In this document: one piece after another, positions 1 through 11,200 of the stretch
Layout: each line of letters starts with the position of its first letter
Numbering within the stretch: the stretch's first letter is position 1
Source: Amblyomma americanum
Taxonomy: Eukaryota; Arthropoda; Arachnida; Ixodida; Ixodidae
NCBI RefSeq assembly: GCF_052857255.1
Contig: NC_135507.1
Coordinates: forward strand, 71,497,721-71,561,720
Length of the DNA: 64,000 nt
Direction: 5' to 3'
Translations under genes and position numbers: made by a program
Notes under the pieces: generated by a model
Databases searched by the model: none
Seen by the model: only the letters and a program-made list of their open reading frames with translations
Told to the model about the DNA's origin: nothing

Positions 1-1790
1 CTGTCAAACCGCTCAGGTACGGTTGGACTGGGGGACCTACGCAGCAATGTCTTTGAAACACCAAACAAAGGCACCCGCAAGGTTCAGTGATCTCGCCGGT
101 CCTCTTCAACATAGCCATGATTGGGCTAGGCAGACAGCTGAGCCAGATAGAGGGGATACAGCACGCTATGTACGCCGATGATATAACGATCTGGATTGTC
201 TAGGGCTCCCCAGGGCAAAAACAAGATCTCCTGCAGCAGGCAGCCACATGCGTGGAGAACTACGTCAGAGAGAGAGGCCTGGCATGCTCCACCGAGAAGT
301 CGGAAATTCTACGAGTGGGCAAGAGACCATCCAAAGAAATATACAACATAAAAATTCAAGGGGAGGTCCTCCCGGAACGCAAGATGATCAGAGTGTTGGG
401 AATGTGGATCCAAAGCAACGGGAAGTGCAGCCACACCCTAAGCCTTCTCCACCAATGCAACAGGTCAGCAGAATGATCACCAGAGAATCACAGAGAAGAT
501 TTGCTATGAAGGAGAGTGACACGATCAAGTTAGTCAAGAGCCTGGTGGTCAGCCGCATAACATACTCACTCCCCTACCACAAGATGACACAGCACGAAAA
601 AGAACAAGCAGACACTTTAATCAGGAAGGCTTTCAAGACGGCCCTAAATCTACCAAGAAATACGTCAAACGAGAAGCTCCTCAAGTTGGGAGTCCACAAT
701 ACGTTTGACGAGCTTACGGAAGCTCAAATAGGGGCCCAAATGTACAGGCTCCAGCAGTCAACCACCGGCCGAGCGCTCCTCCGAAGCCTGGGCTACTCAA
801 GTGAAGAAGTGGAAGATAGGGTTGCGGGCATACCTGAAAACATTCGCCAAACACTCAGGGTGTGCCCAATGCCTCGCAACATGAACCCTCATCTGCACGC
901 AGAGAGAAGGGCTGCGAGAGCAGAGTATGTAGAAAAGCACTTAGCTGGAAAAGGAAATGTAGTATACACAGATGCGGCTTTGCATCGATGGAACAGAAAC
1001 ACGAAGGAACACAGAGTAGTATCGGTGGTGGTGAGCCATCAAGGGGACCTAGTCACCAGTATATCACAGAGCGGCTGCAGGGTATCCGAGGGGGAAGAAG
1101 CTGCTGTTGCAAAAGCAGTAGATGAAGGATACCGCAGAAATAAATCGCTCACAATAATCACTGACTCCAAAGAAGCATGCAGGCACTACACTAATGGTAG
1201 GATTAGCAAGGGCGCGCTACGCATCATCCTCCAGTCGGGACCCCCGAACAAAGAAATTCAGCAAAAAAATGTTCTGGGTGCCGGGGCACACCGGGGTGAC
1301 TGGGAATCAGAGGGCCGACGATCTAGCTCGCGAGCTTACCAAGCGAGCAGATACATCAAGTGACCCTGAGCCCATTACAACGGTGGAACCATCGTACGCG
1401 GAAATCCTAAATCACTACAGAGGACAGAGGATAGCGTATCCTCCACCACACCAGCTATTAACGCAATATGAGGCAGACGGTTGGCGTAGACTGCAAACAG
1501 GAAGCTTTTATAACTTACACATACTTCACAAAATGTTTCCGAACCAGTACGCCGACATATGCAAATGGTGTGGAGCCACCCCCACTTTATACCATAATAC
1601 ATGGGAGTGTAAAAGCAGTTATTCATTCCATAAACTAAAAGAGCCCAATGCGGAACAGTGGGAGAGCCTGCTCCCCAGCAGCATGCTGGCGGTCCAAAAA
1701 GGACTGGTCCAGCATGCGTATGAGATAGCAAGACAGTAGAGATTCCTGAAACACTGCCTAGGGGCCGTAAGGCGCTAGGTTTCATGCGCT
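1..1790 (+). mobile_element. 3' part of an I-type non-LTR retrotransposon (LINE) with RNase H
   Basis: Remnant of ORF2 of a LINE that copied itself by target-primed reverse transcription. The reverse transcriptase active-site motif YADD is readable near 170-190, preceded by a PQGSV-like motif near 80-110. The frame then changes several times. An RNase H domain follows: YTDAA near 963-978, a conserved Glu region near 1090, and TDS near 1162-1170. A second frame (about 1265-1739) carries the RNase H end (WVPGHTGVTGNQRADDLA) and a C-terminal Cys/His region (CKWCG...H...WEC). RNase H in ORF2 points to the I/R1/LOA group. The 5' part lies outside the window, and frameshifts make this a dead copy. 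The 3' boundary is approximate because no clear tail or target duplication was found. Confidence 0.8.
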
Positions 1791-1982
1791 AAGGAGCTGG
1801 TGTCCCTATCGGTTCCTGCTAAAAATAGACGCGCCCCAGCGAATCTGTTTCGGTGGCGGCGTCTGGCGGCTAAACGTTCAACTGGCTGCTCTGACGACGC
1901 AGCCGTGCAGTCGCGCAGCGGAACCAGACCAGGCCAGTTGTAGCGACGCTTGGCTCGGCAGTAGGCGAACGCCAACGTTTCG
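1791..1982 (+). promoter_or_regulatory. presumed SNAPC4 5' flank and 5' UTR
   Basis: About 190 bp of GC-rich sequence between the end of the LINE remnant and the SNAPC4 start codon. No TATA box at a fixed distance was identified. Because the LINE ends here, the core promoter is either in this short stretch or inside LINE-derived sequence. The placement is an inference. Confidence 0.35.
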
Positions 1983-2202
1983 ATGGACGAGTTTTCGGCG
2001 GACGCGGTCCCGGGTCCGAGCAGTGAGCCGCAGGTGGACTTGCCTCGGGTACCGGTTGACATGGAAGACTATGAAAAAGAGTCTGACAGCGACGACGTCG
2101 ACGAGTCCGAGACGTATGGATTCGAGGATAATGCCGATCATGAGGCGCCTGCGGACTCCTACAGCCACTTTGAGGAAAATGTCGATGAGGAACCCCTTCC
2201 CG
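1983..2202 (+). CDS. SNAPC4: SNAPC4 exon 1: start codon and acidic N-terminus
   Basis: Encodes residues 1-73 plus one base of codon 74. The ATG at 1983 is the first in frame: an in-frame TAG lies at 1962-1964. The peptide starts MDEFSADAV and is rich in Asp and Glu, like the acidic N-termini of SNAPC4 proteins. The exon ends at G|GTGCGT, phase 1, which fits exon 2 exactly. The primary sequence here is poorly conserved in the family, so assignment rests on composition, the upstream stop, and phase agreement with exon 2 across a 13-kb intron. An alternative is an unrelated short exon, but no competing candidate was seen. Confidence 0.7.
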
Positions 2203-5200
2203 GTGCGTATGCATTGTACGCTAGCTGTCATCGCTAGCCGCGCGTTCGGCGTTCCGGCCGCCTAGCACTGTTCGTAGTTAGGTGCGCGTTCGGCGTTCCT
2301 GCCGCCTAGCACTGTGCGCATGTGAGCTGCAGGGCCATTTCTAAGAAAATTTAGCAAGCATGAAGGGTCTAGACGTTCTTCGGTTTGAGTAATGGGGTAA
2401 CGACACGTCTTTGTGTTCATTATTGTGCCAGTGTCGCATCTCTATCGCTTTCTGCCGCGACTGTGCTGAGGTGCGGGGTTATAATGACGCTGGGTGCTGT
2501 CATTGAACATACCACAGGGACTGAGGTTTAAAAGTGCTTATACAGCAACTTACCCGATGAGATGAAGTGAAAGAGGAGAGAGAGAGAAAGGTGCTCTAGT
2601 GCAAGGCTCCGGAATAATTTCGACCACACGGGAGCATGCAGTAACGTGCACTGACAGGCGCAGAAACCAGACGCGCGCCTTTGTGTGCCGCCGCTGCCGC
2701 GTTCGAACTCGGGTACGCCGGCGCAGTAGCCGAGCATCGTACACTGAGCCCACGCGGCGGGTCGGCCCAATGGACGCGCATAGGGAGGAGACCGTGTAGA
2801 AAAAGGATGTAAGCACATGTACGCGCTTACCTTTGTGTAATAAACTGTAGAACGGAAAGTGTGACCCCTGCATGGTTACACAGGCAGAGTTTACCGCGTT
2901 TACTGAACTTAACTGCGGTTACCTGAAATCGTGGTTCGCCGTTGTTACACGGCACGCCAGCGTTCTTGGTTAGGATAAGTAGCAGTCTGGCGTTCAATTC
3001 GGCCGTAATCGCCGCGTACACCTCGGCGTTGCGTGCCGTCCCTTGCAGGTGGCGCAAATTACTTTCCCATCATGGCTAGGCTCTCCGTTGTTGGTGATGA
3101 CCAGCTCGTGCGTTTATCGCACGCGGACGCCAGTCTAGCCACCTTACCGACGCTGCCCACTCGCACACTCCGTCCACGGACGCCGGCATCATCTCGGTTA
3201 GCGAGCTAGCTGAAGCTGCCATGCTCGGTTTGCCGCAACCGCGGTTAGCGGCGTAACCGCGGTTTCATAACAAACGTCAACCGTGGTTACGCATACGCGT
3301 GCACGGGTGCGTTAACCGCGGTTAACTCTGCCTGTGTAACAATGATGTTACCCTTAATATGTATACTTTTTAGAGTGAAAGAATATAATAATTGGTTTTG
3401 AGGAAAGGAAATGGCGCAGTATCTGTCTCATATATCGTTGGATACCGTAACCGCGCCGTAAGGCATAAAGGAGGGAGTGAAAGAAGAAAGGAAGAAAGAG
3501 GTGCCGTAGTGGAGGGCTCCTGAGTAATTTCGACCACCTGGGGATCTTACCCACCGGTGCCTTAGAATTTTGCCTCCATAAAAACGCAGCCGCCGCGGTC
3601 GGGTTCGAATCCGGGAACTCCGGATCAGTAGCTGAACGCACTAACCACTAATCCACCGCGGCGGGTGGAAGAAGTCACTGATTTGCTTTTCCTTGCACGG
3701 CACAGTCGCCGCCACACTTCGGACGCTGGAAAGGATGCGCGCTATTGACAGCTGAGTTTTGGACATGAAAGTTTCGCTTTTGCTGTCGCAGCAGCACTGC
3801 TGTCACTTGCGTTACGTAAGATCAGTTTTAGCCTTACGGAACTGCTGTCGGCCTCTTTCGGCGCGAGCCTGCTTGGGTTTTAGAGTGTAGGTGTACTCAC
3901 TGGGGCACTTTATAAAACGCCTCATGCCGGTACTTTGACCTTCAAGATCAGCCAAGGTCAAAAGGGACTTAGTCGATTTCGCTACGGTCCAGCTGTGTCT
4001 AAGATTTAAGGCATAAAGCTGGGCTTATTAGTGTTTACATAGAGAGGAGGTAGTTGTAGCTCTAAATAACTTGGACGATAGGAGCGAAGACAACATCAGC
4101 GCTGAGTGTGCCGTGTAAGGAAGACAGCGCTTGTGTTCTCTCCTTTCATCCTTGCTGTTTAACGCTACAACTCATCACGAGGCATATACGGCAGTATATG
4201 TCATGTGATCGACCATGAGTTTGGACTGTTGTTTAATTATGTGGTTAGGAATTAATTAGCATTAATTAAGTTGAGATAAATGAAACTGCGCTTTGCCATC
4301 AAGTCATATACTGTTGGAAAGATTAGGTCAAGTGTAAATGCACTGTGCTAGTTGCCGACCAGATTAGTGATAATTAGTTTATTACAAGTAAAACCAAACT
4401 GTGCAATAGCATTGAGTCGTATGCCATCAGAAAACTTAGGCTAAGTGCAAACGCACTGTTCATGTTAGTGACCCACATTAATTAGTGTTAGTTAATTGAA
4501 ATTAAAGCCAAACTGCGCTATAGCATCGTGTCATTACCATTGCACCGCTTAGATTGAGTGCAAATGCGCTGTGCTAGTTAGTGACTTGAATTAATTAGTA
4601 TTAATTAGTTAATTACTACTGCACCACTTAGATTGAGTGCAAATGCACTGTGCTAGTTAGTGACCTGAATTAGTGTTAATTAGTTAACTGCAGGTAAAAC
4701 CAAACTGCCCTATAGCACCCAGTCATATATATACCTGTGGAAAGTTTAGGTGAAGTTTAAAGCCACTGTGCTAGTTAGTGACCTGGATTAATTAGTGTTA
4801 ATATGTAGCAATTAAAACCAATCATAATCACAGAGCAAATGCTCTACTAACTAGGTGTAGCAATTTAACTTTTGCGAATTAGAAAAAGCAGACCTGCAGT
4901 CAGCTCTGTTTGTACTAGATTTCCTAAAAATATGTCAAATCTCAGTTGGGTACAAAAAAATAACATTCAGCACAATTACAATGCTCGGTAATATATTGTT
5001 AAAAACACTTATAAGACAATTTGTATGATTGAATGAAGACGTGCATTGTTATTTGTGTATTTTTATGGTATTGAAGCGGCCTTCACAGCCTAATCTTGCT
5101 TACTTTGGCGCTGTGCCTCTGGTTCGGCTGCTTTCACAGCTGCATCGTGTCAATGCCTGCACTGCACTTTTGTGTAGGTGGTGCTTTTAAGATACAATTA

Positions 5201-8200
5201 CCAAGAATCATAGTGGTCGTCGTCATTATCAGCAGCCAACAACATCCACTATAGCATAAAAAGCCTTTCCTGTATCTGCCGAATTAATCCTGTCCTGTGC
5301 CAGCCACGGCCACCTTATCTATGCAAACGTCTTAATGTTATCTGCGAACCTGGCCCTCTAAAGCCCCCTGCTAAGCTTGCTTTCTCTTGGAATCCACTCC
5401 GCTACCTTAAAGGGACACTTAGGAGAAATTGAAGCTGGCTTGTATCGATACAGTACCAGCTTCTAAACACAAAAGCACCGCTCTTTCTGAAAACAAAGCT
5501 CTTGTAAGGCAGAAAAGAGCAAGAACTGAAATACAGGTGTCGCCACCAGAGGCCGATCTCGCAAGTACTAGCGTGATGATGAGATAGGAGAAAAGAAATC
5601 ATAGACCTCTGAGGCTGACAAGCGTACATGAAGGTTACGTGTTTGTTTGATATTGAAGGATATAAGCTTTCTTTTTAAACCACCAGTGCTTTAAACCACC
5701 AGTGCACTTTTATCACTCAAGGAAGACAGGAAAAAAGACAACCTGAAAGTTGGAAGTGAAAGGAAACCTGCTATTGGCTGTGCAGCAGGCGGCGAGCTGA
5801 GTTTCGGTATGTTTTGGGGTGCTTTGTGACTATGTGTTTTGTGTCCCTGCATGGTTTCCGCATGGTTTCGATTTACAAAGGCGGATCATTAGCAGACCTC
5901 CGCATGCCTCTCTAAGTTCTCCTTGGATGAAGTTTGTGCAATGGCACGCAACTGCAACAAGGAAAAAGCTTTTCATAGTCAATGTACAATGCGCCTCCAC
6001 GTTAACAAACTCGCCACTCAGCGTGTTCGCATCATCAACGCTCCAAGATGCTGGGCTGCATAACCAGCCTTACGAGGCCTAATATTACAGAATTGCAATA
6101 TGCTTGCACTTACCAGTCACTACCCATCAGTCATGACGGTGGCTCAGCAATAGCAGCGACACTGCTGACTTATCGGTGCTTGGATTTTCATGCCAGCCTG
6201 GCTGCCTCAGCCCTCAAAAGCATAGCATGGTGTGTGGGGTTGAGGTCGCTGAATGAAGGCCACAGTTTTTTGCGAGAACTTTGTTATCGGAATCGGGAAC
6301 GGAATGGTAATGTTAGTGCCAATGCAAACGAAGCGATGACGGCTGATAGAGCCTTCAAAGTCAGGCTGGCAGTATTCGCTTTTGTTGCTCCTAGACGGGA
6401 GCGCCGTGCTTACTGCCAGCAATCATGGAATCCTCGTTTCCGTTTTGCTGATTTACGTCACTCTTCTCTCTATTTCTTTATCAGAGAGTCCCAAGTATGA
6501 ATTGTAGCATCGGAGAAAAGTTTTTCAACTTCAAATCGAAATCTCTGAGCAATAAATGCACCTTGCTTTGCTGGACAAGTGGCTACAGTCTAAGAAGTCC
6601 CGAACTGTCAGATTTTGCTAACGAAAAAAAATTCGTAGCGTTGTCCTCAGTGTCTCTTTAATGAACCATCAGTTATCTTGCCTTCGCATTACATGCCCTG
6701 CCTATGTGCATTTCTTCTTCCGGATTTCAACTTTATATTATTGAGTCGTGTTTTTTCCCTCATCATTTCAGCTCCCTTTCCTGTCTCTTAATGTCGCACC
6801 TGTCATTTTTTTCCATAGCTTGCTGAGCTGTCCTCATTTTCACAACTTTTCGTTAGCCTACAAGTGTCGGCCACATAGGTGAGGCCTGCAACTTGCAAAT
6901 ATCATACGCTTTCTTCGCGATATATACTGTTAAGGTGCCATTCGTGACTGGAGAGTGCCTGCTAAATTCTCTCCACCCCATACTTACTTGCTTAGTTACT
7001 TCACCTTCATGGTTTGGGTCAGCGGCTGCTACCTATCCTTAGTAGATGTATGCTCCAAAAGTTTTTGCACATAAAACCATGCAGGTGTGACAAGAGTGTT
7101 GAGCTGAATCTCTCAAAGGATGTGAGCTACCTGCATGAAGTGACCACGATGGAATTCAGGGTATAGTTCGCGATAAAAGCAGACAGCACTGTAGTGTACT
7201 CTTTGACAGCAGCGCGATGGGGCAGTTGATCTCGATCTGCCCTCCAAGATCTGGGCCAAGGGATCAACGGTGCCCGGATAAGAATTTCACAGGGCTGCTG
7301 GTTAGCCAGCTCATTGGCATCAGTCCCCGACTTTCCAGGAGCCTTGACTGAGGAAGACAGTCAAGGCTGCATCAACGATGTGCAACCTCGAGCTCTGTGG
7401 ATGGATGAGTGCGAAGTTTTTTATATTGCAAGTCATGGATGGCCGCCTGGGAGGTAGTGTAGATAGCATTACCTGACATAGGTGTGAGAGGATATATAAA
7501 ATTGGAGGGGACACATATGCTTTGCCATAACGGTATGACGCGATAGCTAATCAGTTAATGCCCATATATGCAGAATTGGTCTTTCTCCACTAAACATGCA
7601 AAGATCCCTGGGATTCCTCATACCACTCCTGGTGCAGTGGTGCAGCAGTTAAGCGATGCTCCACTGCACTGGGATGGCATCCCCCTGGTGGAACAACCTC
7701 GCATGATCAGTCATTAATTTTAACGCCACCTGCCATGCTTCTGCAGGTTGTGATGGTGCCACAAGATTACATGATATAGGTAGCCCAGAAGCCTCCTAGG
7801 TTGCTTTTCTGTCGATTTTTTATGGATTTTTGCTCACGGCCAATGATGCCGGATTTTCTGTGCCACGAGCTCGTTCACGCTGCTGTGCTCAAATATTAAG
7901 TGGCGTAAATCATAAAGGGGACCTCGATTAAGTGTGTCTGGTGGGAGTGGGGAAGCTGGAAAAGGGCCGCTAGTGCGAGTGACTCTGGCAGAGAGAAGAG
8001 GATCAGAGAGGACTTGGCTGCCGCAGCCGTGGGGAGCTGCGTCAGAGGCATTAATGTAGGCCACTCCGTGAGATGGAAGGCGGGACTATAATGACAGGCA
8101 GCAGCATGTCGGCAGCCAGGATTCATTTCTGGTGACATTGGAGGGAAAAGGAAGTATACTGTAGTTAGAAGCTTCTGGTAGGGAGGGAGTAGAAGAGCAG

Positions 8201-11200
8201 CCGTCTTGATGGGGAGACTAGTAGCGTGGTCGACAAGTCAGCGGCCATGAACTGCACCGGAGATGCAAGCCACTTGTCGGTCGGGATGAAGAGAGTGTGA
8301 ATAGGATGAACCAGACCAGTAGCATAAAGTCTGTCAGTGGAGGTGGTTTGGGGTGACAGAGAGCAGCCTTATAGAGGCTGTGGAGAGCTGTGGCAAGAAA
8401 TAAAGCTGGGTTTGCTTTAATGAGACGCCCCGCCGCGGTGGCTCAGTGGTTAGGGCGCTCGACTACTGATCCGGAGTTCCCGGGTTCGAACCCGACCGCG
8501 GCGGCTGCGTTTTTATGGAGGAAAAACGCTAAGGCACCCGTGTGCTGTGCGATGTCAGTGCACGTTAAAGATCCCCAGGTGGTCGAAATTATTCCGGAGC
8601 CCTCCACTACGGCACCTATTATTCCTTTCTTCTTTCACTCCCTCCTTTATCCCTTCCCTTACGGCGCGGTTCAGGTGTCCAAAGATATATGAGACAGATA
8701 CTGCGCCATTTCCTTTCCCCCCAAAACCAATTATTATTAATGAGACGTATGGTGTGAAGTGCAGGAATTTGTTAAAAGCCAGCATGTGGGTAAGTCAACA
8801 GGTGTGTGCTTCCTGCAGGCCAGTGGTGCACAGGGAAATTAGATTACCCTATTTGTTCAGATGTACCCCCTTTTCCAAAAGTAACTGAGCAACAGGTTTT
8901 TGCTTCTCAATGGAGCAGTTTTACAGCATGCCTAAACACCGAAAAGTGTCAGAATGTGAGGACAGGGGTGCACCTTACTTTACACAGTTGCATAGCTTAA
9001 AAGCTGCCATAAGTGCTTCTCTACGTGCCTAAGAAACAAACCACCTGTGCCTGGTCACTTTTTTTCAAAGACTGTAGGCTTACCTGTGTGAGTTCCCCTA
9101 CCATGACTGCTACGAATTGGTAAAAAACTGCTTTATTGCCTGACAAAACGCATCCGCATCAGCTTGCATTTTTTTTACTGCCACTGTAAAGCGATACCTT
9201 CCGCAAAGGAGGGAACAAAAATTGGACGTGCAAGAGCCTCGGTGATGAGACTAAAACTAAAATAGACTTCATACTGTGCGCACACCTTGGCAGTGTGCAG
9301 TATGTGGAGGTCCATGGAAAGGTGCTTTGTAGCGACCACAGAATGTTAAGGTCTCGTATTAGCTTAGATTTGAAGAGGGAATGGGAGAAACTAGTGAAGC
9401 GAAGCCCATTAATTAGTTCGTGGTAAAAGGTGAAGTAAAGGAATCCAGGATATCACTCTAGAACAGGTATTCGGCTTTAACTGAGAGAGAGGGTAGAGTG
9501 CTTCATGGAACATGTGCAGGTTAATGACGTCCTAGTCGGAATCAAGAGGAAGAAATTAGCTGGGGCAGGGCATGTAATGCGAAGGCAGGATAATTGATGA
9601 TCACTGAGAGTAATGGAATGGACTCCAAGAGAAAGTAAGTGCAGCATGAAGCGGCAGAAAGTTAAGTGGGTGGATGAGATAAAGTAGTTTGTGGAGATAT
9701 GGTGGCCACATCTTACACTGGCCTTGGTTAATTCGAGAGATACGGAAGGGGTCTTTGCCTTGTAGCAGGTGTAGTCGGGCTCATAATGATTGATGACTGC
9801 TGTAGCATTAAGAAGAAGCGCTGTAATGTTGGCTAAAAGCTTCAGATGCAAAATCTTTTGGTGTGAAAGCACTACTTCACGAGGTCTACTGGCTCTCCAG
9901 TTTGTGTGAAGCTTAGCCTTGAGGGTTACCTTGGCCAAATCATACATAAATAATTCCGTGATTCGGATTCAAACCCGCGGGGGTGCAAAGAGATCAGCTT
10001 CGCTGGCCACTGCATGAGAGCACTATACTTTCACATCAGCCGATCATGCCTTGGGTCAAACCAGCTGCAACACATTTTTGCCCTATGCATTGCACGTCGA
10101 ACTAATATACACTCTCGTGCTGTGCATTGCGCATTTTCGTCTTCATGAACTAATACTGCAGTGGAACTAATATTTTTGCCACATGAGCCGACGACCAAGC
10201 AAAGCCACACCGTCAGCCAACTGGGCTGAACAACAGGCTTTTCACAACTGCTCAGTTTAGGTATGTTTAAAACTGTGCCACTTTTTTTCTCACTGTGCAA
10301 TTGAAGTAAGAAAGTGGCCAGCTATGTGGCTTTCCTTTCCTCAAAAAGAGTGGGATTTGGCCGGGAATGAGATTAGACTAGGGGATAAAGGGAGAAGCTG
10401 CTTGCGGGTGATACTGAAAAATGCATACAGATGTGGAGAAAGACGACAACACTACTGCCCTCATGTGCCTTGCTCCTCTCTGCCGATGCAGAACAATGGA
10501 CATCCCTCACTACAATAGCCTTACTAACGCCCTCGAGTCAGGTCAGAACCACACAACACAATTCATTTTGTCCAATTATTCCTACGATTTTAGCATCTCA
10601 GCACTAAATACAAAATCCCCGCAGGGGGGGCGTCTGCAGCTTGCAGGCGTTAGTGAGTGGCGACACCACGGGTTCCCGAGCATCCGCAGAGACATCCCCG
10701 CAGGGGGATGATAGTGAACGGTGCATCACCACAGACCCGACTACCCGCGCCTCGCCATACATGGCATCGCTGTGTCCAGGGAAAAGGGGATCCTGGTGGT
10801 TGAGCCTATGCCAAGCGTTTGGACCTTTAAGGGCCATCGGCAGAGGCAACACACCACTTCGGCCCCAGCTTCCTGCCTGACCCGACCGGGCGAAATCGGC
10901 AGTCGCCTTTTCCTATCCTCCCCTCTACCTTTCACTTTCCTACCCCTCTCTCACAACTCTCCTGTCTCCTACTCACTTCTAGTTTCTCTTTTTTTCCTGG
11001 TGGCGAGGGTTAACCTTGTGTGGCCAGCCACCCTGAGTTGCATCATACTGAGTTATAGTTTGGGTGTACAGCTGCCATGGGTAGGACTTGTTTGCAAGTT
11101 CCTGTCCCGTCCCCAAGTTGAACTCCATGGTGGGTGGCTGGCACCATAGCCGAAAAACACACTTATCCTATGGCTACCTTTCTCTCAGCAACTGATTGCC

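Noticed and set aside
6048..6500. 150-codon plus-strand frame as a gene
   Set aside because: It lies inside the TTAA-flanked element and has no recognisable domain or transposase motif.
8428..8500. Functional tRNA gene
   Set aside because: A and B boxes belong to a SINE head. The sequence continues into the SINE body and is flanked by a target duplication.
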